From the NCBI GenBank assembly GCA_016845105.1, contig JAERTF010000161.1:1-47053 (forward strand): 47,053 bases of DNA, written 5' to 3'. The translations under genes were made by a program, and so were the position numbers. Numbering within the stretch: position 1 is the stretch's first letter; every line of letters begins with the position of its first letter. This document shows, in pieces, positions 16,419-26,094 of this stretch. The notes under the pieces are model-generated. The model ran no database searches. It saw only the letters and a program-made list of their open reading frames with translations, and was not told the origin of the DNA. The DNA is from Bacteroidota bacterium. GTDB taxonomy: Bacteria > Bacteroidota > Bacteroidia > Bacteroidales > F082.

Positions 16419-17183
16419 ATGAATAAAAATGATTTTATTGGTTTTTTACAAAACCCAGACAATCTAAGTGCAGAGTCTACAACCGATCTTGTTGATGTGG
16501 TGGCGGAGTTTCCATATTGCCAAACAGCCCGAATGCTTCTAACCATTAATCTTTTTAAAGAAAGAAACATCAGATACGATTCTGAACTCAGAACAACAGC
16601 AGTATATGTTTGTAATAGGGGAGTATTGAAAAAGCACCTTGATAGAGTTGCCAATGCAGACACAAAAGTAGTTTTGCCTGATGAAGAGGTTGAAGAACCC
16701 ATCAAGAAAGTTGATTCGCAACAAAATGAAAAACCATCGGAAGTAAAGGAAAGTATCCATAAGGAGGAACCAAATGAGGATCTTGAGTTGGAAGATGAGG
16801 CAATTGCAGAGGTTAAAAATATTATTGAGCGACATTTGTTTGAACTGGAAGAAGAAAGCAGAAAAAGAAAAGCACTTGAATCGGAAGTAGAATCAGAGCT
16901 TGCAGATGTTAAGCCAAAAACAGAATTGATAGATGATTTCATTAAGAATGAGCCTTCCATAAGTCGTCCAAAAGCAGAGTTTTATGATCCTGTTCATAAA
17001 GCTAAAGAAAGCATTGTGGATCATGAAAATATTGTTAGTGAAACACTTGCGAATATTTTTTATGATCAAGGGCACACCTTAAAGGCCATAAAAATTTATA
17101 AGAAATTAAGTTTGAAATTTCCAGAAAAAAGTAGTTACTTTGCAGCCCTTATTAAAAAGGCTGAAAAAGAACTTGAATCTTAA
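16419..17183 (+). CDS. Conserved TPR-like protein of the lptE-secG operon
   Basis: I do not recognise a named family for this 254-residue soluble protein. The N-terminal 80 residues form a globular helical segment (FPYCQTARMLLTINLFKE). The middle (about 85-190) is strongly acidic and coiled-coil-like with many Glu and Lys. The last 45 residues carry one tetratricopeptide-like unit (ANIFYDQGHTLKAIKIYKKL and the next helix). No signal peptide is present, so it is probably cytosolic. It sits seven bases after lptE and 11 before secG, a position that suggests an envelope or secretion-related adaptor, but that is only inference. Confidence 0.7.
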   Translation: MNKNDFIGFLQNPDNLSAESTTDLVDVVAEFPYCQTARMLLTINLFKERNIRYDSELRTTAVYVCNRGVLKKHLDRVANADTKVVLPDEEVEEPIKKVDSQQNEKPSEVKESIHKEEPNEDLELEDEAIAEVKNIIERHLFELEEESRKRKALESEVESELADVKPKTELIDDFIKNEPSISRPKAEFYDPVHKAKESIVDHENIVSETLANIFYDQGHTLKAIKIYKKLSLKFPEKSSYFAALIKKAEKELES

Positions 17184-17194
17184 AAAAAAGAACG

Positions 17195-17539
17195 ATGTAT
17201 ATATTTGTTTCCATACTAATATTAGCTGTAAGCGTGTTGTTGGGATTAATCGTATTAGTGCAAAATCCAAAAGGTGGTGGACTTGCTGCAAATTTAACAG
17301 GAGCTGGTTCTCAATTTATGGGAGTTAGGCAAACTGCCGATTTTCTTGAAAAAGCATCTTGGGGTTTAGCAATTGCATTATTAATTCTTAGCTTAACCGC
17401 AACTATGATAATTCCACGTGATTACGAAGTAGTTGGTGCTCAAAAATCTGAGATTATTGATAAAGTTGAGGATATGAGTGGAGCTGCCCCTATTGATTTC
17501 CAAACCCCACCTCCTCAAGAAGAAGTTGGAGACGAATAG
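17195..17539 (+). CDS. secG: Preprotein translocase subunit SecG
   Basis: The 114-residue protein has the SecG layout: a first membrane helix (about residues 2-22, VSILILAVSVLLGLIVLV), the conserved loop VQNPKGGGLAANLTGAGSQFMGVRQTADFLEKASWGLA, a second membrane helix (about 50-70) and a short acidic, proline-rich tail. SecG stimulates SecYEG-mediated export. It is the last gene of the operon that starts with the sigma-54 activator and is followed by a large terminator hairpin. Confidence 0.95.
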   Translation: MYIFVSILILAVSVLLGLIVLVQNPKGGGLAANLTGAGSQFMGVRQTADFLEKASWGLAIALLILSLTATMIIPRDYEVVGAQKSEIIDKVEDMSGAAPIDFQTPPPQEEVGDE

Positions 17540-17557
17540 TCGAAAAAAGGTATTTGA

Positions 17558-17618
17558 AAAAATGTCAGAATGTCAGACCTTATATTGATAAGGTCGATTC
17601 ATTCTGACATTTTTTTTT
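17558..17618 (+). terminator. Two-part hairpin terminator between secG and groES
   Basis: The outer 15-bp perfect stem joins 17558-17572 (AAAAATGTCAGAATG) to 17600-17614. After small internal loops, an inner 8-bp stem GACCTTAT/ATAAGGTC (17576-17583 and 17588-17595) closes on the loop ATTG. A T run extends to 17618. The 5' arm contains the direct repeat TGTCAGA at 17563 and 17571. It is a strong terminator for secG and, because its stem starts with an A run, could also work in the other direction. It ends 63 bases before groES. Confidence 0.85.
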
Positions 17619-17681
17619 GCCTTATAGTTTGGCATAGAATATGACACCATCAAATTCTAGTTTATAAAATTAATAATAAAG

Positions 17682-17960
17682 ATGAAAAAATTAAATATCA
17701 GGCCGCTTGGCGACAGAGTAGTTGTAGAACCTACAAAAGCAGAAGAGAAAACAGCATCTGGGATAATTATACCAGATACAGCTAAGGAAAAACCAAATCA
17801 TGGAACTGTTGTTGCAGTTTCTGAAGGTAACAAAGAAACAGTAATGACTGTAAAGGTGGGTGATACTATTCTTTATGGCAAATATGCTGGTACTGAAATC
17901 GAAATTGATGGAGGTAATTATTTAATAATGAGTGAGACTGATATACTTGCAATTATTTAA
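17682..17960 (+). CDS. groES: Co-chaperonin GroES
   Basis: The 92 residues match GroES. The start [13 protein letters not shown], the mobile-loop region [18 protein letters not shown] (about 21-38) and [18 protein letters not shown] near 64-81 are all typical. It caps the GroEL ring during ATP-driven protein folding. It lies 42 bases before groEL, the standard bicistronic arrangement. No CIRCE operator (TTAGCACTC-type inverted repeat) is present upstream, so HrcA control is not indicated. Confidence 0.98.
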   Translation: MKKLNIRPLGDRVVVEPTKAEEKTASGIIIPDTAKEKPNHGTVVAVSEGNKETVMTVKVGDTILYGKYAGTEIEIDGGNYLIMSETDILAII

Positions 17961-17990
17961 TCGGAGAATAAAAAAATTATAAATAAATAA

Positions 17991-19643
<1,653 letters not shown>

Positions 19644-19667
19644 AAAATATGCAAAATCATAATACTA

Positions 19668-19699
19668 AACCATCCTTCAAACGAAGGGTGGTTTTTTTT
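19668..19699 (+). terminator. Rho-independent terminator of groESL
   Basis: AACCATCCTTC (19668-19678) pairs with GAAGGGTGGTT (19683-19693), 11 pairs with one wobble, around the loop AAAC. An eight-base T run (19692-19699) follows. Confidence 0.9.
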
Positions 19700-19759
19700 G
19701 CTCCTATTTATTTTGAGTTTCGTCATTTTCTTGTTCAGGAAGCCTTTATAAATATTTAG

Positions 19760-19767
19760 TATTTTTG
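19760..19767 (+). promoter_or_regulatory. Candidate -7 element (TATTTTTG) for the L,D-transpeptidase gene
   Basis: TATTTTTG matches TAnnTTTG. It ends four bases before the first ATG (19772) and 25 bases before the second (19793), so it favours the second ATG unless the transcript is leaderless. Confidence 0.45.
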
Positions 19768-19771
19768 AGTT

Positions 19772-21421
19772 ATGACCATAAAACTTAAAAACATGAAGTC
19801 GATTTTGTATTCTGTATTTACTATTCTCTTGTTATCAGCTTCAGCAGATGCTCAAATGGGCAATATAAGTGATATTATAAAAAACAAGATTGATACTGGG
19901 GTAGAAACAAAATCGATTTCTGCGGATGGTGTAATACTTTACTCCCAGGGGGTATTATCTAATTTTTATGGAGAGATTGGATATAATGCCGCATGGACTG
20001 AACAAAAAAATATCGACGACCTATTGTTTAATCTAAATGATTCATATAATGAAGGTCTTATGCCCACTGATTATCACCTTAAAAAAATTAGTAGGTTAAG
20101 TGATGAAGTTAAAAATAATAATGATTTACAAAAATTGGCTGATCTTGATTTGTTGATGACTGATGCGGCTTTGTTATATGCTTCACACCTTATATTGGGT
20201 AAAGTTGATCAATCTAAAATTAGAATTGGATGGAATGTCCCTTCTAACAAACTACCCATTGATTCAGAATCATTACTTGAAAATGCACTGGTTAATAAAA
20301 CCCTATCTAATTCATTTGATGAAATAAAACCGGATTATTTTATGTATACACATCTAAGAAATGGATTAGCTACATATAGAAATATTTCTGAAAATGAAGG
20401 ATGGCCTGAAGTTCCAAAAGGACAGGTGCTTAAGTTGGGAGTTGTTGACTCACGTGTTTTAACTCTTCGGGATTACCTATTAATTACGGGTGATTTACAA
20501 CCCGAAATTCAAAGTGAGAATGATAGTATTTATGACATAGTTGTTGAGGAAGCTGTAAAAAGTTTTCAGTACAGACATAACCTTAATCAGGATGGAATTG
20601 TTGGAAAAGGAACTCTCGCTTTAATTAATATTCCTGTTGAGAAAAGAATTGAAGAGATAAGAATAAACTTGGAACGTGCTCGATGGGTAATACATCACTT
20701 ACCAAAAGACTTTTTGGTTGTAAACATTGCTGGCTTTAATGTGAGAAGGATTATTGAAGATTCAACGGTTTTTTATTCGCGTGTCATAGTTGGTCGTCAT
20801 TATCATGAGTCACCAATATTTGATGGAAAAATGACCTATATTGAATTAAACCCAACTTGGACATTGCCTTATTCAATTGCCACAAAAGAAACCTTACCTA
20901 AGCTCAAGAAGAACCCTGATTACCTAGCAAAGAAAAATATGATCATAATGGATCGAAGTGGAAAAGAGCTTGATCCATCAACAATTGACTTTGATAGCTT
21001 ATCTCGACGAAATTTCCCATATACCCTTCGACAAAAAGCAGGGCCTCATAATGCTTTGGGTGAAGTAAAATTCATGTTTCCAAATAAGTATGCAGTTTAC
21101 TTGCACGATACTCCTGCAAGAAGTTTGTTTGCACGCGAAGACCGGGCATTTAGTCATGGATGCATAAGACTAGATGACAAATGGGGTCTTTTTCTTAATC
21201 TAATGGGAGAAAAATGGAATATGGAAAGAATTGAAGAAGTAGTAAAATCCGAGAAAACAACTGTTGTAAAGCTAAATAACCCAATCCAAATATTGCTATT
21301 ATATTGGACTGCTGGCGCAGACAAACAGGATCAATTGTTTTTTAATAAAGATGTTTATGACCGCGATTCTGAAGTATTAAAACAACTTGATAAGCCCTAT
21401 AAATTTCTCAAAGCATCATAA
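19772..21421 (+). CDS. L,D-transpeptidase (LdtD/YcbB-type)
   Basis: This is a periplasmic cell-wall enzyme of up to 549 residues. A signal peptide ends ASADAQ; the better start is probably the ATG at 19793 (MKSILYSVF...), which gives a normal signal and room for a 5' leader. A large scaffold domain (about 40-240), a peptidoglycan-binding domain (about 250-290, AVKSFQYRHNLNQDGIVG) and a YkuD catalytic domain (about 310-480) follow. The active-site pattern is H445-D-T-P and S461-H-G-C464-I-R. Such enzymes form 3-3 cross-links between diaminopimelate residues. The next gene encodes an M15 peptidase, as in the E. coli ldtD-mepK pair, suggesting paired making and cutting of these links. Confidence 0.93.
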   Translation: MTIKLKNMKSILYSVFTILLLSASADAQMGNISDIIKNKIDTGVETKSISADGVILYSQGVLSNFYGEIGYNAAWTEQKNIDDLLFNLNDSYNEGLMPTDYHLKKISRLSDEVKNNNDLQKLADLDLLMTDAALLYASHLILGKVDQSKIRIGWNVPSNKLPIDSESLLENALVNKTLSNSFDEIKPDYFMYTHLRNGLATYRNISENEGWPEVPKGQVLKLGVVDSRVLTLRDYLLITGDLQPEIQSENDSIYDIVVEEAVKSFQYRHNLNQDGIVGKGTLALINIPVEKRIEEIRINLERARWVIHHLPKDFLVVNIAGFNVRRIIEDSTVFYSRVIVGRHYHESPIFDGKMTYIELNPTWTLPYSIATKETLPKLKKNPDYLAKKNMIIMDRSGKELDPSTIDFDSLSRRNFPYTLRQKAGPHNALGEVKFMFPNKYAVYLHDTPARSLFAREDRAFSHGCIRLDDKWGLFLNLMGEKWNMERIEEVVKSEKTTVVKLNNPIQILLLYWTAGADKQDQLFFNKDVYDRDSEVLKQLDKPYKFLKAS

Positions 21422-21480
21422 TAAACAGCAATATTTTAGAATAATATGCGTTCCAGCTAACCAATTATATTAAGATACAT

Positions 21481-22407
21481 ATGATAAGGATTTTAGTTAT
21501 AGCTTTTTTGTTGATACATATTAATGTGTTGGCTGGCGTTGATGATGAATGGCTGAAAATTAAAGTAAACGATGACAAGGCACAAAGTTTGTCGCGAGTT
21601 TTTGAAACAGTTATGCCTGGTGGTAATGTTATTATTAATGTTATTGCACATGATCAAAGTAAAATTAATATTACAAGCGATCATGGCAGACTTGTTTACA
21701 AAGGTGAACGAAAGTGGAAGTATTTTGCCCCAGAAAAGCCTGGTAATTATAATGTTGTTATTAACGATATTACAACCGACAAATCCATTACTTTGATAAT
21801 ATTTGTACTAACCCCGTCAGCTGATCAAGAAGGTGAATATTTAAATAATTATCGTATTGGTAATTATCCCGATGATAATTACAAAGGCAATAAAAACTAC
21901 ACAAAGCCGGAAGGATTTATTGAAGTTACAGAGTCCAATAAGAATTTATTTATTACTCCTCATTTTCAGCTAAAGCAATTTTTATGTAAACAGAAATCAG
22001 AGTGGCCCAAGTATTTGCTTTTAAACCCAAGACTTTTAATCAAACTTGAGTTTTTAGTTGAAGCATTGAATGAGAGTGGCCATGATGTAGTTACTTTGTT
22101 TATAATGAGTGGATATCGAACACCATATTATAATAAAGCAATTGGAAATGTGAAATATAGTAGACATATATATGGAGATGCTGCAGATGTATATGTTGAC
22201 GAAAATTTAGATGGTGTTATAGACGACCTAGATGAAAATGGGAAGTCAGAAATGAAGGATGCTCATGTATTACATTCCTTACTAAGTAATCTTGAAAAAG
22301 ATCCTGAAAATGAGCACCTTATTGGTGGTATTGGAAGTTATAAGAAAAATTCAGCCCATACATATTTCATACACGTTGACACTCGTGGATATAGAGCACG
22401 TTGGTAG
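21481..22407 (+). CDS. M15 family peptidase, MepK/YcbK-like murein endopeptidase
   Basis: This 308-residue exported protein has a signal peptide (about residues 1-18), an immunoglobulin-like N-terminal region (about 35-115) and a C-terminal Peptidase M15_3 domain. The zinc ligands are visible: His229 (SRH), Asp236 (GDAAD) and His298 (HVDTRG), with SGYRTPYYN near 210-218. An EF-hand-like loop (DENLDGVIDDLDENG, about 240-254) sits between the second and third ligands and may bind calcium. E. coli MepK, next to ldtD, cleaves 3-3 cross-links; the same neighbour here suggests the same job. It starts 59 bases after the transpeptidase gene and ends two bases from the convergent ClC gene. Confidence 0.88.
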   Translation: MIRILVIAFLLIHINVLAGVDDEWLKIKVNDDKAQSLSRVFETVMPGGNVIINVIAHDQSKINITSDHGRLVYKGERKWKYFAPEKPGNYNVVINDITTDKSITLIIFVLTPSADQEGEYLNNYRIGNYPDDNYKGNKNYTKPEGFIEVTESNKNLFITPHFQLKQFLCKQKSEWPKYLLLNPRLLIKLEFLVEALNESGHDVVTLFIMSGYRTPYYNKAIGNVKYSRHIYGDAADVYVDENLDGVIDDLDENGKSEMKDAHVLHSLLSNLEKDPENEHLIGGIGSYKKNSAHTYFIHVDTRGYRARW

Positions 22408-22409
22408 CA

Positions 22410-24182
22410 TTACTCTTCCGAGAATTCGCGTAGCAATTTTTGATAAGTTGAAAATATTCGTGCTCTGGATACAAAGCCTAGGTATATTCCGTTATCAATT
22501 ACCGGAATATTGTAATGTCCCGATTCTTGAAATTTATGAGCTACTTCTTCCATCGATTCAGTGGGATTAATTACAGTATCAGGCATATACATTATATTTG
22601 ATACCAGCACACTATCGTAAAGATCATGGTTAAACATTATATTTCTGATGTCGTTTACAAAAACAACACCATAAAAATTATCTTCATTATCAACTACAGG
22701 AATAACGTTTCGTTCAGAATTTGCTATTACTTTTACTAGTTCGCCAAGATTACATTCTTTATCAATTGTTTTAAAATTAGTTTCCAGATGACTTCTAACA
22801 TTCATCATTTGGAGTACAGATCGGTCTTTATGATGTGTAAATAATTCGCCTCTTTCTGCTAGTTTTTTTGTGTAAATCGAGTGGGGTTCGAAATACATTA
22901 TAGTAAGATATGAAATAGTTGCAGTAATAATCAACGGAGTAAAAAGTTCGTAACCACCAGTTATTTCAGCAATTAGAAATATCCCTGTTAAAGGAGCATG
23001 CATAACACCTGCCATAACACCAGCCATACCCACAAGAGCCATATTTTTTACAGGTATATTCGTTCCGGGTAGTAAGTTTATAAATCTACCATAGAAAACT
23101 CCAAACACACCTCCAACAAATAATGAAGGAGCAAAGATTCCACCAACTCCACCTGCACCATTTGTTACCGACATGGCAACTACCTTAAAAATTACTATCA
23201 GCCCTAAAAATATTAAGATATATAATGAAGAGGAAGAAAAGTCAAGAATGTCTTGATTAACTAATCCATCAACTTTATTGTTAACCAATAATTCCAGGAA
23301 TTCATAACCCTCTCCGTACAGTGATGGAAGCATGAATATTAATAAACCCAAAATGGCTCCTCCAATTATAACTCGGATAAATTGCATTTTTACCCTACTG
23401 ATTAACTTCTCAATCGCAAGAGTCATCTGAGTAAAGTACAGGGAAACAAAACCAGTTGCTAAGCCAAGTCCAATGTAATAAGGCAAATGTTTAATGTAAA
23501 AACCATCCACAAGATCAAATGAGAATAACACTCCACTACCCATAAATAAATACGATATTGAAGCTCCTGCTGCAGAAGCAATGAGCAAAGGAATCAAGGC
23601 TCCCATGGTAAGGTCGATCATTAAAACTTCGAGTGAAAATATTACTGCAGCCACCGGGGCCTTGAAAATACCAGCAATGGCACCTGTTGCACCAGCACCA
23701 ACCAGTATCATGATTGTTTTATGATTTAGTCGGAATAGCTGACCTAAATAGGAACCAAAACTACTCCCCGTTAGTACAATTGGTGCTTCAAGACCAACCG
23801 AACCCCCAAACCCCACAGTTAGTGTACTACCAAGCATTGATGAATACATATTGTGTGGTTTAATTCTACCATGTTTTCTGGATATGGCATATAATATTCT
23901 ACTAACACCATGGCCAATATTGTCACGGATAATATATTTTGCAAAAATTACTGTTAATAGGATTCCAACAAATGGAAATGCGAGGTATAAATAGTTTGAA
24001 TCATCAAATACAAAACCATGGGTTATTAAATCATGTGTAAAAAAAACAAGGTTTTTCAAAACTACTGCTGAAAGTCCACTAACTATCCCAATAACTAAAC
24101 TCAAAACTAACACTAATCGCTTCAATCGTTGCGGATTTGCGTTGTACTTTATAAAATTAAGATTTTTAAGAATAGATTTCAA
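22410..24182 (-). CDS. ClC-type chloride channel/antiporter with CBS domains (copy 1)
   Basis: The 590-residue membrane protein has a ClC core (about residues 20-430) and a C-terminal pair of CBS domains (about 455-585). The anion-path motif is GFGGSVGLEAPIVLTGSS, with the gating Glu retained but Ala in place of the usual Gly after it (GLEAP versus GxEGP). GGVGGIFAPSLFVG is the second selectivity segment. ClC proteins move chloride or other anions, some in exchange for protons; CBS domains may sense nucleotides or ionic strength. The start is TTG at 24182, supported by a -7 box 26 bases upstream. It is a paralogue of the gene next to it. Confidence 0.93.
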   Translation of the reverse strand: MKSILKNLNFIKYNANPQRLKRLVLVLSLVIGIVSGLSAVVLKNLVFFTHDLITHGFVFDDSNYLYLAFPFVGILLTVIFAKYIIRDNIGHGVSRILYAISRKHGRIKPHNMYSSMLGSTLTVGFGGSVGLEAPIVLTGSSFGSYLGQLFRLNHKTIMILVGAGATGAIAGIFKAPVAAVIFSLEVLMIDLTMGALIPLLIASAAGASISYLFMGSGVLFSFDLVDGFYIKHLPYYIGLGLATGFVSLYFTQMTLAIEKLISRVKMQFIRVIIGGAILGLLIFMLPSLYGEGYEFLELLVNNKVDGLVNQDILDFSSSSLYILIFLGLIVIFKVVAMSVTNGAGGVGGIFAPSLFVGGVFGVFYGRFINLLPGTNIPVKNMALVGMAGVMAGVMHAPLTGIFLIAEITGGYELFTPLIITATISYLTIMYFEPHSIYTKKLAERGELFTHHKDRSVLQMMNVRSHLETNFKTIDKECNLGELVKVIANSERNVIPVVDNEDNFYGVVFVNDIRNIMFNHDLYDSVLVSNIMYMPDTVINPTESMEEVAHKFQESGHYNIPVIDNGIYLGFVSRARIFSTYQKLLREFSEE

Positions 24183-24208
24183 TACAAAATTTTGTTAATC
24201 CAATAAAG

Positions 24209-24216
24209 CAAAGTTA
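24209..24216 (-). promoter_or_regulatory. Candidate -7 element (TAACTTTG) for ClC copy 1
   Basis: On the minus strand TAACTTTG matches TAnnTTTG and lies in the 67-base gap between the two ClC genes, 26 bases before the TTG start. It suggests that the two paralogues can be expressed separately. Confidence 0.4.
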
Positions 24217-24249
24217 TTGATTTTAGGGGAATAATAATAGTTACCTATA

Positions 24250-26022
24250 CTAATCTTCTGACATATCCTTTAGAATTTCTCTGTAATGTGAGAAAACATT
24301 AGCACGTGAAAGAAATCCTACATACTTTCCATCTTTCAAAACAACAAGGTTATATTTACCAGAATGCTGAAACTTTCCTGCTATGGTTTCCATATCATCC
24401 TTCATATCTACAATATTTGATGGCATAAACATCAGGTTATGCACAGCAGTATCATCATACATTTCGGGCTTAAACATTATGTCTCTTATTTGATCAAGGA
24501 AAATAATTCCGTAAAAATTGAAATCTTTATCAATAACAGGATAAATATTACGTGTAGAGTTTGTAATAACCTTTACAAGTTCACCTAGAGTTGCTTTATG
24601 ATCGATAAAACTGAAATCTTTTTCTAATAGATTATTAATGTTCATCATAGTCAATAATGCCCTGTCCTTATGATGCGTTATAACTTCACCCCGGTTTTTA
24701 AGTTGAATTGTATATATTGATTTTGGAACAATTAATTTGGCCATTGCATAGGAAATAGTTGCTACTAGCATAATTGGGAGAAACATGTCATAACCTCCTG
24801 TGATCTCACCGATTAAAAATATTGCAGTCAATGGAGCATGAACAACTCCTGCTAGCAATCCAGCCATGCCAACTAGAGCAAAATTTGCAACTGGTAATTC
24901 GGCAATGCCCAGGTAATTAACTACGCTTGCAAATAAAAGGCCAGTCATGGTTCCAATAAAGAGGGTAGGGGCAAAAATACCTCCAATTCCGCCTGCTCTA
25001 AAGGTTAGCGAAGTAGCTACAACTTTAAATAATACAATTGCAAGTAATAAAATTAGTGTGATTGGAATATTGTCGCTGTAGTTATAGAAAACACTATTGT
25101 CAAATATAAATTCCAAATTACCTGATAAACCTTCGTTAATAACTTCAAAGCCTTCGCCATATAACGATGGAAGTAAAAAAATCAATCCACCAAGTGCACC
25201 GGCCCCAATTATAAACCTAGTAAAACTGTTTTTTATTTTATTAAAGACTCTACCTGATACTACATATGTTTTAATGAAATACACCGAGATTAATGAAGTG
25301 AATAATCCCAAAGCAATATAGTAGGGAGTTTGGTTAAGTTCAAATTTATGATCAATTACAAAAGGGTAAAGAATGTCCTGTCCAAGAAAAACATATGAGG
25401 TTAGAGCTGCTGTAATTGATGCAACTAGCAATGGTACCAACGCCGTCATTGTCATATCAAACAATATAATTTCCAAAGCAAATACAATCGCGGCTATGGG
25501 AGCTTTAAAAATCGCTGACATGGCAGCCGCTGCTGCAAAACCCAAAACGGCAAGTGTTTGTTTGTAATTAAGTCGCAGTGCATTGGCAATCATTGACCCC
25601 CATGCTGAGCCAGTTACAACAGTAGGTCCTTCAAGTCCAACAGAACCTCCAAAACCAACTGTAAGAGCACTTGTTATTATTGAAGAAAACGTATTGTGTT
25701 TTTTTAATATCCCTCTTTCTTTTGATATGGCATACAGTACATTAGGAATACCATCTCTAACAGGTTTTCGGAGAATAAACTTTACGAAAAGCACCGTTGC
25801 CAGAATCCCAATAGCTGGGTAAATTACATATTGATAATTGGAATATCTAACAGAAAAGTCACCGGTAAGTAGTTCCCTAATGTAGAATACAATATTCTTC
25901 ATTAAAACAGCTATTACCCCTACAACAAATCCTATTATGATACTAAGGGTAATCATAATCTGATTTTTAGGAAGTTTGTGCAGATTTGTTATTAACTTCT
26001 CTTTAAAATTTACTTCGTTCAT
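24250..26022 (-). CDS. ClC-type chloride channel/antiporter with CBS domains (copy 2)
   Basis: The start is set at ATG 26022. The frame extends to a TTG at 26043, but that codon overlaps the probable -7 box. With this start the protein has 590 residues, the same as copy 1. Motifs are GFGGSVGLEGPTVVTGS (canonical GLEGP with the gating Glu), AGGIGGIFAPTLFIG and GMAGLLAGVVHAPLTAIFLIGEITGGYD, followed by two CBS domains (about 455-585). The two copies align along their whole length, including the CBS linkers (HHKDRxxLxMMN), so they arose by tandem duplication followed by divergence. The function is anion transport; substrate and proton coupling cannot be read from sequence. Confidence 0.93.
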   Translation of the reverse strand: MNEVNFKEKLITNLHKLPKNQIMITLSIIIGFVVGVIAVLMKNIVFYIRELLTGDFSVRYSNYQYVIYPAIGILATVLFVKFILRKPVRDGIPNVLYAISKERGILKKHNTFSSIITSALTVGFGGSVGLEGPTVVTGSAWGSMIANALRLNYKQTLAVLGFAAAAAMSAIFKAPIAAIVFALEIILFDMTMTALVPLLVASITAALTSYVFLGQDILYPFVIDHKFELNQTPYYIALGLFTSLISVYFIKTYVVSGRVFNKIKNSFTRFIIGAGALGGLIFLLPSLYGEGFEVINEGLSGNLEFIFDNSVFYNYSDNIPITLILLLAIVLFKVVATSLTFRAGGIGGIFAPTLFIGTMTGLLFASVVNYLGIAELPVANFALVGMAGLLAGVVHAPLTAIFLIGEITGGYDMFLPIMLVATISYAMAKLIVPKSIYTIQLKNRGEVITHHKDRALLTMMNINNLLEKDFSFIDHKATLGELVKVITNSTRNIYPVIDKDFNFYGIIFLDQIRDIMFKPEMYDDTAVHNLMFMPSNIVDMKDDMETIAGKFQHSGKYNLVVLKDGKYVGFLSRANVFSHYREILKDMSED

Positions 26023-26031
26023 AAGCGGCAG

Positions 26032-26039
26032 CAAAAGTA
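26032..26039 (-). promoter_or_regulatory. Candidate -7 element (TACTTTTG) for ClC copy 2
   Basis: TACTTTTG on the minus strand ends nine bases before ATG 26022 and overlaps the alternative TTG start at 26043, which argues against that longer form. The predicted leader is only a few bases long. Confidence 0.45.
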
Positions 26040-26094
26040 GCAAACATATTCAATGTTGCTGTTAATTAATGATGTAGAATGATTAAAAATTGGC

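Noticed and set aside
16346..16960. 204-codon serine-rich open frame on the minus strand
   Set aside because: It is antisense to lptE and the TPR-like gene, has no recognisable motif, and its composition mirrors the acidic coding strand.
17558..17618. CIRCE/HrcA operator upstream of groES
   Set aside because: The inverted repeat does not contain TTAGCACTC or GAGTGCTAA; it is a hairpin with a T run, best read as the secG terminator.
26023..26043. Seven-codon N-terminal extension of ClC copy 2 from a TTG at 26043
   Set aside because: The TTG overlaps a TAnnTTTG box on the same strand, and the ATG at 26022 gives 590 residues, equal to the paralogue.
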